A DNA stretch of 64,000 nucleotides from Heliocidaris tuberculata (lineage: Eukaryota; Echinodermata; Echinoidea; Camarodonta; Echinometridae). Shown here piece by piece: positions 12,077 to 24,282 of this stretch (positions are counted from its first letter, which is position 1; the number at the start of each line of letters is the position of its first letter). The stretch is taken from positions 71,200,187 to 71,264,186 of the forward strand of contig CM046832.1 of the NCBI GenBank assembly GCA_025618425.1. The letters run 5' to 3'. The notes under the pieces were generated by a model. The model was not told the origin of the DNA. It was given only the letters and a program-made list of their open reading frames with translations, and did not search any database. A program made the translations under genes and the position numbers.

Positions 12077-13026
12077 GAAGTATACATGTATGTGTAGCCA
12101 TTATTATGTAGCTTAGCTGTAACCTGCACACGAGAACAGGATAAATCCAGCAGCAGAAAAATGTTTCTGTATATGGATTGATGATACTTTCCATATCAAT
12201 CTAACAAACTCTCCCAAAGTACATGTATGTTCACTACATAAATGCTTTTCATCAGTCAAGGATACAAAGGGATTGATTAACTTTGCCCAGGATTGAGAAA
12301 AAAAAATCACTGTTCCAGCTAATGCTGTAATCATAATTGCAAACCTTTAGGTCAGACAGGAATCGCCTGAGTTTTATAAGCTGATTGGTCGTTTATATAT
12401 CAGGATATTTATGATTGAACATTGATGTCGGGATGCTAATACCACCGAACCCTAAAGAACTCTTACGGTTCTATCACAGAATACCATACCATGAACGAAT
12501 CCCTTATTTCTTCACGGGCTAGAAACCTGCTCTGAAATCGTCAAGCGCTGGTGCTTGGTTTTTGTGACTGCAGCGCGCTACAGCGCAGCGAAGAAGCTGA
12601 GCGACTTGCATTGTAGCGATCGATCGCTTTTTTCTCTTTTTTAGGACAGTAAATGGGTTCCATTTTCTCTCATTCTTTCACATATCCTTAATTACATATG
12701 TAGTTAGAGGAGTGTACACAATTCACTGGCATTTGAGCTGATTTCTGAATTTTTCACAAAGTTAATCAATCCCTTTAAAGCAGAAAATGCACTCAATTTT
12801 TAAATGTGTTTCAAGAATACCATAATATTTGCACATCAGTCTCAAGAAACAGCTTTTCAAGAAAGCTCTACAAAAATGTACGAGTGAGATATGCAGAACA
12901 TGGTGAGTAAATATATTAATCCAATATAAAAACAAATATTATGTGGGATAGTAAATTTCTATTATCATGATAATAAACTTCTAATAACTGTTGATAAAAA
13001 TGGAAGAGTTCATTCATTTCCTGTTG
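12077..13026. other. OTUD5 downstream flank, nothing firm
   Basis: A locally GC-richer stretch at about 12540-12620 (GCGCGCTACAGCGCAGCG) stands out from AT-rich surroundings but encodes nothing I recognise. Confidence 0.35.
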
Positions 13027-13032
13027 TTTATT
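13027..13032 (-). terminator. candidate polyadenylation signal for OTUD5
   Basis: AATAAA on the minus strand, about 470 bp downstream of the OTUD5 stop codon. It is a plausible 3' UTR end, but alternatives further downstream cannot be excluded. Confidence 0.35.
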
Positions 13033-13502
13033 GTTGAACATAAAAAAAATAACATTCTACACAAACAATACTATATCATAGGCTTTTAATCATCTTCTCT
13101 TTCTACACTACATCTCAAATCAACATTTTCTTATATTGCTTGTAACTTGGTCCATTCAATTTGAAACATGATATTTGATATGATTTGTTTTTCTAGCAAA
13201 GTCGTACATTTACATATATCTGTCTTCACATATCTTTACCATTTCTCAAATTTGTGATCCTTGCATTCAAGGAAAGTTTAAGAAAATATCAGAAAGGAAG
13301 AGGGAAAATTACTACAAGAAAATAATTAAAATCTTGAAAGCAACTAGCTATATTCACTCAAAAACTCAAAGCAACATGGAAAACAGTGAAATTTGAAATA
13401 CAAACCCTAACAAAAGAGAGGAAAAACTTCAATAGCAATAGGCAAATAATATTTTGCATTTAAGTTTGAAAGAGATGTGAGATGGGGATGGCATCCTACA
13501 GG

Positions 13503-16500
13503 TCAACTATCTGAATCGGTGTCCTTGTGAGTGCTACGTATGAGGGTGTCCAAGTATTCCTGGTGAGACTGGGCAAGAATTGAGGCTAGGATTGCGTCCT
13601 CTGACTCCCATTCTGATATACCTACAAGAAACAAAGGGACAAAAAGTATAATCACAATTAAAGAATCGCTACATGTGAAAGAAATAATTCTGAAAGCTGA
13701 CAACGCTGACAATTTAAATGCATGAAAGTGATAAATTTTGATCAGATATTCCAATTCTGTTGTCATTTACAGGCAAAGATTCAGATTCAGATTTAATTTA
13801 TTGTCATGTTATTAAAAAATAACATAAAAATTGCTTTCAGACTCTTGATACAGAAATACAGAAAATAATGTGCAGAATATAACAGAATAACAACAATGTG
13901 TCACACGTCAAATCGCAAAACAAATAAATACACTGTACATAGACATAGCTATGGATATAGATACTGTACGACCTTTTTCCCAGCCCACATAATTAAAAAA
14001 AAAAAGGAACATGGAAATACATGTATAATAACATAAGACATTTCATTCTTCCATATTCCATCTTTTAGCAATGAAAATATGATGAAAGATCATAAGACAT
14101 GTAGTAGACAAAGTCTAGGCATTATACACTACTACACGTTGGGGGACGATCTGCCAGGCAAAATGAAAAATAACAGTTATACGTGACAGGAGTCTTGCAT
14201 TATTCCATTTTTTAACAAGCAGAAATCCCAAGCTCTTTTACAATAAGTACATATCTTTTGCAGTTTTGCCTTCCCAACAGACATATAACAAAGGATCCCT
14301 TCACACAAATCCTCATTACCCTCTTAATGGGGCCCTTTAAGAGTAAACATGGAATGTTCAATTAAAGCCTTCATAGCTTAAATTAGACACAACTAACGAT
14401 TCATAAGCAGGTATATTGGCATAATGTACATGTAGGTGCTGCACAGTGTCAGACTATACTTTTGTATAGCTCAGGTTTCACTTATTGTGCAGAAAAAATT
14501 GGTAAAATGATAGTAAAAAAAAAAAAAATAGAGGTAGTATGTTGCTGATGATTCACAAGAGGGAAAAAAGACACAATGACATAATTTCACAATTTCACAG
14601 TAAAACAGATCCTACCAGCGTTTTTCCATGCAGTTACATGAGTATAATTTCAAATCTATTGATGGTATGATGTATGTACAATACATGTACCATATTGACA
14701 GATTTGAATAAAAGTATTGAGGAATTAGAATATCCTTGACCATTTGGGTTATATTTCAAGCTAGTTCGAAACAATGTGCCCATTCATTAGATTTCACCCT
14801 CCTATCATGTCATGATACATACAATATACACACAGAGACTTATACTTTTCTTTTCACACCTGACCTTTTCAGACCTATAATGAAATGAAACATCACATTT
14901 CTGCTCATTAAAAAAGGGGAAAGTGCAATTAACAAAAATCTACAGTGAAGTAACTTGCAATGTTTTGAATCTTTAATCTATCTGCACGTACAGCATATAC
15001 GCGTACATACTTTTCCTATTTCAATATTACACATGTAGTGAATATTTATGATATAAATATTCTATTGCTTTAGTTAGTGCATAACAATTTTTCTATGCAC
15101 TTTCACAGATATGGAAATAATTTTGTCTGCATGAGTTGAACTTGAACTATAGAGCATCATTTTAAACTAACTCTTAAAGAAACTGTGAAGGCAAAAAGAA
15201 AACATTTTACATGTACATGTAAATAATGGCAGACGGAGGTGAAAAAAGTAGCTTTGCCCAACAAAGGCCTTGAAAGTGTACCAACCACCTGAAAAAAGAA
15301 TTTGTATACCGCTAGAAAGTATAAAATTAACCTCAAAGAACTTTATCTGAAATTCTATAGGTCAACAGTTTAGGAGTATGAAGGAAATAAAGGATAACAT
15401 GAAGGTGCTCGTGCTGAACCAAACCTCCGAGTTGGGGCGCGCGTACGGATGCGTTGAGTAGTCTACTCACGAGTCGCTTTTATGCTTATAGAGAGTATAA
15501 TTCAACTTGTAATATCTCTTTATAGAAGTGATATTCGAAGCCCATATTTGGAATATAGTAGAATGACATGGAACCTCTAACATACAGAGTAAAATATTTT
15601 TTGGTGATTGGTACCCTTTAAGCCTACTAACCCATCTGTGTGTTTTAAAATACAGAAAAGAGAAGCACACTATGCTTAAAGGTACATGTAATTCATTTAG
15701 CCACAGCAGTTTTTTGAGGTGTTTTACCATGTCATATGTCAAGGAAGCTTCAGGAGAGGCTCATAGGATGTGGCAAACATGAATCATCATGTACAAAGCA
15801 ACTGCATGTGATCTTGCTTTGCTTCTCATAGAATAAAATTAATTAAAGATGCCTGAAGGCTTGCTCACATATGACATGGTAGACCTCGGTCATTTACATG
15901 TAAACGAATGGCAAGTGGAGGATGAAAAAGTAGCAGCACAACAAATGTCCCACGCATACCCAGGCCACTTATCTGTATGTTACATGAGATATAGAAATGT
16001 GATGCGCATTTCACTTACATCATGATTTTGCCCTGGCAGTTTACTGCGGCGGTTTCCTGCAGCATATGTTAACAAGGCATAAGAAATGTGGACAGTAGTG
16101 ACTCACCAAATTCTTCGGGTGGTATATCCTCCATTCTGACACCTGTTCCGTGGGGAGCCATGGGAGGGTTGTAACCACTGGGCCCTGCCTTAGGACTAGC
16201 TGTGTCCCTAGCATGGGCACCTTGGGGAGATGCTGGATTGGAGATGTGGCCACTTGTAGTAGGACGATCTGTTATAGAACATGGAAAAAAAAGAAAATCG
16301 TTCACCCACAGCCAACAACATGTTTAGGTCAGGAGTAATCTTAAGAGTAAATATACACAGACTTAGAAGATGTGAATCTCAGTAAATTTTTGTAAAAGGA
16401 CAATTAAAAATCTACACCACATTAACACGAGGTTGGCATGATCATAACAGATTCATTACCTGCTTTCGAAACAATCTGCTGCTGCTGCTGTGCTTTAATC

Positions 16501-19500
16501 TTTTCTGCGTTCCTGCCCCGTATTGAATTAGGTGATAAAGGTCTCAGCCTAGCAGCCTCAAGTCTCTCAGGGCTGTTTGGTCTGGACCCACTACCAGTTC
16601 CCCTGTTCCTAGGTGAGAGACGGCCACTGGGATGGTGGGGGCCTACCAAGTGACCACTCGGGTGGTGTGGAGTGACCAAATGACCGCCAGGGTGATGTCC
16701 AGATGAAGAGTGATGGCCACTAACTGCATGATGGGAGCTGGAGTGTTTTCCACTGTTGTGCTTTCCACTAGAGTGTTTCCCACCGGAATGGTGACTGCCC
16801 TGGCTGCCGCCAGACTTCTGGTTGGCCTCACCCCACCATCCTGGGGGAGAGTCTGGTGGAGCAGAGCTACAGGTAGCTGTAGCAGGGAGCTACAGAAAAA
16901 TACATAAAGATAACCGAAAATAATGTTATACTGTACCTATACAAGGTTTATTAAATTTATCTCGTCAAATATATGCCTTCTACCATAATCCTTGTAAAAA
17001 GTAATCTGATGTTCATGCTTTCAGACTTTCTAAGTACATGTACATGTATATTTTTAAAGTAATGCTACCTGGCTACCGGGTAGCAGAGTTTTGCAACGAA
17101 ATGACAAAATCGCAACTTGATTTCACTTCATAATTTCTACAAGAGTACCATACTCCAAGCAGTTCACTTAGAACCCATCTCTAACTCCACACAGGGGGCT
17201 TTCCATTAGATCAAAGAGACATTTCTTCATAATAATTATGCTAAGCTTCAAATATGTAGCATACTATACAGTTTAAAATTCAGACTTAAAAGAACATAGA
17301 GGCTTAATATTGGTCCTGGCATGGGAAAGTCAATCAAAATGAAGTGGCTAAACTTATCATGCTGTCTTTATCATGATAACCTGTAAGGGACTTACTGCTT
17401 TCTTCTGTGCTCTTTTCTCATTGTCCTTCAACCACTGAACAAACGATTCCCGGGCAACTTGTTCTTCTATAGCTTCATTGGTTGCTTCCCAGTCCGTGGC
17501 TAGCAATTTATCCTGTAACATGGTCTGTTCAATAGCAGACTTCTCTGATATATGGATAGCCTCTCGCATCAAGGTCTTATCTGCAAGCTGGGTATGGAGA
17601 AACTATACAGTTTTAACAAAATAAGCTAATGTAAATAATATGTCCTACATATGACCATCCTTATACATTCTTATCACACATGGCTACAGCTGTATATGCT
17701 CTATGCTGTAAGGCCAGTTCTTCTGTTTTGGTCATCTTAATGCACAAATCCTTTTATTATTACATTTCCTATGAAATTGTTTTTAATTTTTTTTTCAAAG
17801 ATCATTTCAAGATGATTTGAAAATACCCAAGACATGTTCAAAGTATCAGTGAACTTAACACCTTAACACTGGCTGATAGGTACATTTACTTACCCCTGGT
17901 ACAAAAGATGGCATGCCTAAACCAACTCCAACTGTAGCCTTATGCGGGTTGACCACTGAGTTGTAATGAACATTGCGATGGTAGCTCACACGTATAGGAT
18001 CATTGTCTGTCTTGTTCAGGGTATGAAATGTGTTGATGGGTTCTAGAAAAAGATAATTCACACTGCATTTGAGTTTTGACCTCGGGTTCAAGAATGAATA
18101 AATGGAAAATTCAAAAAATACCTACTGAATTATGATTTTTCTTTTTTTTCCCCACTCTTTAAATAAAAGAGCAATATGCAATAAGTATAACTTGTTAATA
18201 AAAGTTTATGAAAAATAACTGGATAATTAAAAAAAAATATGGCATCACATCACTGAAATAGCAGGGACTGATAGCAAAATGCCACAAAAAAGCCTTTGAG
18301 CAAACGTCCATCTAAGATACAAAAAAGATGGAGTTTGTTCCCCTAGTTTTTGACAAATCCATTTTCTAAAAAAATTACTTCTAAAACTAAAGTCAAAGTA
18401 AAGTGGTAGGCTAGATGCAAATGGATTTTGAAGAGCTTACTAATACTTTATGTACTAAAACTTCTTGTTCTCCAATAGGGATGGCTTGGCTGTTACAGAA
18501 GTTTCAAGTTAAATTTTAAACAGAACAACATACCTGTACTGTACATATAAACCTCAATGTTACGATTGTACATCTCTGACAAGGCTTGCATCTCTACATG
18601 GTTACCATGGCAACTATCTAGACGCTTACGGGCAATGTACGTTGGAAAATCCTCAGTGATAAATTGTGAAAAGTAATCTGCATTCTTTGTCTGTAAACAA
18701 AAAGAATCACATTCTTAGTAGACAGAAAAGGGTTAGAAAACAACTGATGCTGTAAACAAATAGTAACATGTATAAAGACTATAAATTTCAAATGGAACTA
18801 TGAATGATTTAATTTTTGTTGTTGATATCAACATTGCTGAACTAAGAGCGACTGGAATGATAAATGCAACAATCAAAATATGTCACTTAATTAGAATGAT
18901 CATATTTTGCATGTGGCATCCTTTAAAATATTACATGAATGTAAAAACTTGAAAGCTCTTTAGCTTATAAACTAGAAACTTTTAGGTACTAAAAACCTTC
19001 ATAGTAATTGCTATAGAAATGTAATCTATTATTTATCATTATTCAAGGAAATGTCTTTGCTCAGCATAAAAATTCAACCACATTGTTCTGCTTACCATGT
19101 AATCCATACAGTGCCCTCTCACAATGGCATGCCAATCCTGGTCTCCATAAACCTGATCAGCTGTAAACATAGAAGAAAATAAAGTCCTCACCTAAGTTTT
19201 ATAGTTGTGAAAACGGCAATACTAGTAGTTATGCATGACGTTGAAATCAACGTCAGTCGTCTTTTGTCAATCATTGAGACAACTATTCATAAGTAGGGAA
19301 ACCTTCAGCCTCCCCCCTCTCTTTCTCTCTCTCTCTTCTCTTCTCTCTCTTCTCTCTCTCTCTCTCTCTTCCTCTAGCTGAACATGGAAGTTGTTAATGT
19401 TTCAATAATTATTCAATAACTAATGAGGAGCTCAACTTAGAGCTAGATATCCTCCATCAACACCGAGTAACATGTAAATGTGTAAAAGAGAGGATGCAAT

Positions 19501-22500
19501 ATTACTAGTTCTGTACATGTACATAAAGATATATTAAAATGTGTACAAGACATCCTTGTCCAAAATAATCTTCAAAATTTACAAATCTAAAAACTATTGA
19601 TGCACAATTGTATACAAAAAAAAACAAAAAAAAACAAAAAACCCCAAAAAACCCCCCAAAAACAGAAAATACACTGTAAAAGATTGAAATGAGTGAAGCT
19701 TACCAACTGATCTGAATAGACATGCTCCATCTGGAACCATGATCTTGATGATAAAACCTTTCTTCTCTTTCAAAGCTCGGGCAAACCGTTCCTCAATCTA
19801 ATATAATCAATGACACCATAAAATAATACAAATTTGATTTAATCATAAATGTATAAAAGAAGAGCAATCAACACTGTAGGTATTTACAAGCAAAAACAAA
19901 CCTGTGAGACAATTACTGAAATAAGAAATATCTTGATCACTAATGCTGAAAGTGATGCTAAATTTCAATTTAGTTTAAAGAGTGAAAACATATACAGTTC
20001 ACTATATATTATTTTTGAGCAAGAAAATGCATTTCCATTGGATGGAGATAAGTTCATGTCCTAACTTTCAAGTGCAATTTCCCAGAAACTAAAATACAAA
20101 GATATGTGGTCTAGAGGATTGTAGATTATTCCTGTTAATCACATCAAGTCAGCTACACAAATATGACATTATTATCTGTATCAGACATATGAGCTCTGTT
20201 TTTACAAAATTATAGTGCCAACTTGCCTGAGAGGGAATATTTTCAATCCCCCTCTTTCACAAAACCCTATGGACTTTACATGCTATAAAAACTGGAAAAA
20301 CAGGAAATACAGTCTCATAAAATTTATAGTTTCCTTGTTGGAGCAGCTCGCAGTTGCTGGGGCTATGGATCAGTGAGGGCAAATTGAATATTGAAATTTG
20401 ATGGAACTCACTACAAGATGTTGACAAGTTCATTCCATATATGACATTCATGCAGGTATCAATTGACATTTAAATTCAGTAGACCTACATTCAGATATTA
20501 TCAATTATAATATTTAATGATCAAGGATGTCTCATTGACATCATCCACGTAGATCACTTTCTGAAAAGCACCCTAAACAGGGATTGCAGTAGGAGTAGTT
20601 TTGATACCCAAACAGGGAAACCTGTATAACATCTCTGATTTTTATATCCTTAACAGCAATTTTATATCTTGCGTGGTATTTTACATCCTATTTGAGGATT
20701 ACATCATCATCATAGACCTTTTTGAGCAAAAAAGAAACAGTAGAAATTTAACCTAATTTGGAACATATTACCAAACTATATTCCCCCCCCCCCCCTTTCC
20801 GCGGATCTTCTTCTTATCACCTCTGAATTTGATACCCTTTTTCTTGATTTTTTGCTGCTTTTGATACCCTAAATGCGGAACCCGGGTTATGTGCCCAATG
20901 CTGAAAAAGTACCACTTTTATCCGTTTTCGTGTACATGTAGGCGGATGATGTACAGGCCGTAGAAGTTGTAGAACTGAAAAATACCCTTCTTTATATAAT
21001 AACAATATTGCATTGAATAATGGATGTACATGTAATTACATAGAATGCTGTTATTGTTAAAATTATGAATAACATTTCCTTGTTTGCTAGTAGATGTCTG
21101 AGGTGGATAATGATAATAATATTGATGGGAGATATGACATATATTGCTCTCACGGTATCCACATATGAATCTAGACCTACATGTAGTTCAGGAAATATAT
21201 ATGTAGTATCACTCTCAAGCAGAGTCAAGGCAAGTCAATATTATATTATTATTACCAGTTCTTGTGGGGCTGAGAGGCTAATAAATATAAAAAAGACTTA
21301 CACATGTATAATATGTCTGAAATCAAAATACTATGTAGCAAATTATCACTGTCAATTCATGCAATCATTACAAAAAATGATACTTTGTAGACATTCATTT
21401 TGTGGCAGTATAGAAAAAAGAGGGATGTATGAAAAAGTAATATTAAGTTGTGCCTGTGACATGTTCATGCATCTCTAGGGCACTTCCATCTGTCAGGGGA
21501 TATAATGTAATTACTCCAAGACTGGGCAAAATAACCTTTCATAAGTCATTACATTTTGAAGTTTGCAATTAAAAAGGGCAATATAGGCTATATTCTTCTT
21601 CAGAGATATGATGTATGAACCCCCACAATGGGGACTTATTATCCCTTGTTTGCATTTATGCACACGAATGCATTTTAAAATTTACCAGAATGTATAGAGC
21701 TCTATCCAACTACAACAACAATAAAAATTGAAACAGTTTCTCTTACTTTATCATCTTCTCTGTTTGCCCTAAAATATACAAACCGGGGACTTATAGCTAA
21801 TGACTATCTGAAAAATGGTACATGTAAGTGTTCTACATATAAGTAGAAGTCTGTGTGTAGAGTACTACTAGTATAAAGTTTTCAGTTAAGGGCAAAACAT
21901 ACCGGTAAACCAAAATTTGATCCCTAATCATTATTTCTAGTCTAACACTCATCCCAACTTTCAAAGGGAATTTAACCTGAAGATTGCTACATGTATGTAC
22001 CATATGCTTGTTTAATAGGCTGTTTAATTCATTATAATAAGAAATTATGTCAACTATGGCTCAGAAATTTGTCATACTGGTTTACCTACATTTTGTGTTT
22101 AGGACAGGTTGGTTAGCCAGACTTTTCTAACAGAAAATCTTAAATGCCTTCTCCTTCAAGATTTCATGAATCTTTCAAGACCTATTTAAGAAAATTAAAT
22201 CTTGCTTAGAGCAATTTTGTTGTCTGTTTTTGACTGCTGCAACAGTAAATGTTGGACACAGTCCCACATAGGCAAGGGCCTAGTATGAGTGTGAATCAGG
22301 TAATCTAGCAAATTAAAGAAAATTAAATCTTGCTTAGAGCAATTTTGTTGTCTGTTTTTGACTACTGCAACAGTGAATGTTTGACACAGTCCCACATAGG
22401 TAAGGGCCTATGAGTGCAGTTACCTGATGCCTGTTTATGTGAAATTCAACGGCAAACACAACAGCTTAAATTTTGTTTAGTGTCTGGACACACAACCCCC

Positions 22501-23558
22501 ATCATATATGAAATCATATATGAAATTTTAGTTCTGAAAATTGATTTTTGCAAAAAAATTTAGTTTTCAATACATTTGGTTGAACAGCTTCACAAGTTTT
22601 TCTTTAATAAACATCCAAGAGAAATAAGTTTTGAGCCTAGTAATATTTAAAAAAGACCCAAGCAAACATTGCCACATTATCTTCCTCAACTTCTGTAACT
22701 ACATGTGAAAATGAAAGGGAAAAAAAACCCCAGGAAGGTCAATAAATCATGTTAATTGCATGTAACATTTTCAGTTTTAAATTCAATCTCTGTTGACTTT
22801 CATTAAGTTGCAAAAACCATCAGTAAAAAGCGATTGAAAATATTTCTTCAAATCTGAATATCGCTATTAATTATAGAGGTTATTCGGTTTTGTTAGATGG
22901 AATCTAGGAGCAAATCAGCTACAAGTCACAAGTGAAGGAAATAAGTTATTGTTCGTCTACCATATTAATTTCCAATGTTTACATTAAACATGTTAAAAAC
23001 ACAGGGATTTACTTGTCAAACAGGTCAAACATAAAGTGCCTAATCTACCTCTTCTATATTTTCTGTTTCTTCTGTATTATCTTCATGCTCATCGCCACTA
23101 TTGACGGCGTCGACTTCTTCATCTTGCTCGATTTCCCTTGGGCTCGAGCCTCTTATTTCTGCCTGTGAGTTCGTCGAATTGTTTTGAGTCCACGACACTC
23201 CTGCGTGCTCATACTCAAAATCACTATATTCATGTTGAGGGGACGACCGGTGCCTCGCCCTTTTGTTACTTGAATGTCCTCCATGTGAATTTTCCCTCCT
23301 TTCTTGAGAATCATAACTAGTCCTTGCATCATGGTTACTCAGTCTATCATCTCTTTGGTTATTTGTATTCCAACGAGGCGGAGAATTGCGAGATTTTGGC
23401 CGAGCTCCTCCCCTTGATTCTCCTGCAGAATGCGACACAGAGTGACCTAAATTATGTGCATGATGGTGATGACTGTTGTGTCCATGATGTTGGTGATTTT
23501 CGCCGCTTTCTGCACCCCTTTTCTCCTGTTGAACCTTCTTCTTTGGTAAAATAGTCAT
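13503..23558 (-). CDS. OTUD5: OTUD5 / DUBA deubiquitinase, complete, nine exons
   Basis: Exons, 5' to 3': 23558-23049, 19797-19704, 19160-19096, 18690-18534, 18042-17894, 17587-17396, 16889-16460, 16268-16107, 13621-13503. All junctions are GT-AG with consistent phases, giving 1,878 nt and 625 residues (human about 571). The OTU-family cysteine protease cleaves polyubiquitin, with described roles in interferon signalling, chromatin and development. Exon 1 is disordered, His-rich and basic, then acidic, ending near NSGDEHED (Ser154). That site aligns with the activating CK2 phosphosite of human OTUD5 (Ser177). Exon 2 carries the catalytic DGACLF (Asp193, Cys196). Exons 3-5 carry [18 protein letters not shown] and [12 protein letters not shown] with catalytic His301. 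Exon 6 encodes the conserved helix [20 protein letters not shown]. Exon 7 is a His/Gly/Ser-rich, poly-Gln-containing linker. Exon 9 encodes a ubiquitin-interacting-type helix around [14 protein letters not shown]. The start is the first ATG of the long open exon 1. Confidence 0.96.
13773..14010 (-). mobile_element. possible LINE 3' end with TGAATC tail
   Basis: On the minus strand the segment ends in AAATTAAATCTGAATCTGAATC, a short-unit 3' tail as seen in CR1/L2-type LINEs, after A/T-rich 3'-UTR-like sequence. No reverse-transcriptase coding is left, and the 5' boundary is not visible. Confidence 0.3.
15274..15617. mobile_element. 344-bp TTAA-type MITE, copy B
   Basis: The right end, on the opposite strand, reads TTAA then AGGGTACCAATCACCAAAA. 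The left end reads TTGA then AAGTGTACCAACCACCTGAA, a degraded match. It shares ends with the element at about 11783. Confidence 0.5.
16890..19703 (-). other. OTUD5 introns 2-6, minor content
   Basis: The introns between exons 2 and 7 are 305-542 bp. Apart from a CT microsatellite at about 19311-19376 and an A-rich tract at about 19614-19665, both in intron 2, I see nothing beyond splice sites. The span also includes exons 3-6, listed under the gene. Confidence 0.6.
19798..23048 (-). other. OTUD5 intron 1
   Basis: 3.25-kb first intron, donor GTAGAT and acceptor ATATTAG. It contains a poly-C tract near 20784 and a 128-bp tandem duplication at 22189-22440. Short open frames on either strand show no recognisable protein. 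Confidence 0.75.
22189..22440. repeat. 128-bp tandem duplication in OTUD5 intron 1
   Basis: Two head-to-tail units, 22189-22316 and from 22317, share AAATTAAATCTTGCTTAGAG, GCAATTTTGTTGTCTG and ACAGTCCCACATAGG. They differ at only a few positions by eye, so the duplication is fairly recent. Confidence 0.85.
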
Positions 23559-23689
23559 TTTGCTAATCTTTCACCATATTATGGTTGCATAATACAGTGT
23601 AAATTATGTGAAATTTTGCCTTCAGATTTCCTCCTTCCTGGCAGTTCCCTCTGTATTGAACCAAAACATTAGCAGTTTATGTTCTTACA

Positions 23690-23740
23690 TTGACCTAAGA
23701 TGGCGCCCTGTGATTCTCGGGAAATTCATGACGTAATGCT
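23690..23740 (-). promoter_or_regulatory. probable OTUD5 core promoter elements
   Basis: About 130-180 bp upstream of the ATG, the sequence CTAAGATGGCGCC resembles a YY1 site (AAGATGGCG core). TGACGTAA at 23729-23736 resembles a CRE/ATF half-palindrome. Both are common in TATA-less housekeeping promoters. Function is inferred from sequence only. Confidence 0.4.
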
Positions 23741-23811
23741 GTCAATAAAAAGTTCTCACAAGAGATTAATGCAGTATGAATTTGAATAGTTCACATGCAG
23801 TTCAACCATTG

Positions 23812-23990
23812 TCGCGCGTATGGCAAGCCGTTTTAACATTTATTCACATTTTCTGATATCAAGAATTCATTTTTTGATATCAAGAATTGAATTCTTGATA
23901 TCAAGAAATGAATTCTTGATATCAAGAAATCTAATTCTTGATATCAGAAAATGTGAATAAATGTTAAAACGGCTTGCCATACGCGCGCGA
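23812..23990. mobile_element. 179-bp near-perfect palindrome of TTGATATCAA units upstream of OTUD5
   Basis: Arms beginning CGCGTATGGCAAGCCG and continuing through TTTTAACATTTATTCACA and TTTTCTGATATCAAG are inverted copies of each other. The middle is built of three TTGATATCAA decamers (each itself a palindrome) with edge variants CTGATATCAAG, spaced about 20-22 bp apart. Probably a small MITE; no clear target duplication is seen. It lies about 250 bp upstream of the OTUD5 ATG. Confidence 0.75.
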
Positions 23991-24119
23991 TGCTGCTCAA
24001 ATATGTCCCGAATAGTCTACAACAATCAAACCTTCTGGGTACCATTTCACATCTTTGTCATTGGATGAAATCGTAAAAATAAATAAATCAGACTCAGAGG
24101 TGGTGTGTCAGAGAATGGA

Positions 24120-24282
24120 ACAAACAAATGAATACACGGGCGGATTGAGGATTATCTGATTGGGGGGGGGGGGGGGGGGGGACGTCATCAGTGAAAATCG
24201 CGCAAGTTCACTTTCTCATTATAGTCATTCGAACGGCGTTGCAATACGATGGTAGGTGGGGGGGGGGGGGCATGTCAGGTCC
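24120..24282. repeat. short repeat with two long poly-G tracts
   Basis: CACGGGCGGATTGAGG followed by a poly-G run near 24163-24181, then a second run near 24258-24270. GGGCGGAT-type ends next to poly-G recur near 54860 (GGGACGGATCTAG), so this may be one end of a dispersed element. Confidence 0.4.

Larger units (their letters stand above)
13622..16106 (-). other. OTUD5 intron 8
   Basis: Largest 3' intron (about 2.5 kb). It contains a LINE-like 3' tail near 13775 and a TTAA-type MITE at 15274-15617. A short duplicated stretch occurs at about 15211 and 15895 (TACATGTAAA then ATGGCA.. GGAGG..GAAAAAGTAGC). Confidence 0.7.

Noticed and set aside
21065..21478. 137-codon + strand open frame inside OTUD5 intron 1
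   Set aside because: No recognisable domain, no splice context, and an AT-rich, Ile/Met/Tyr-heavy composition expected by chance.
23860..23950. Regularly spaced repeats that might suggest a CRISPR-like array
   Set aside because: Units are short palindromes inside a larger palindrome in an animal genome, without unique spacers or cas genes.
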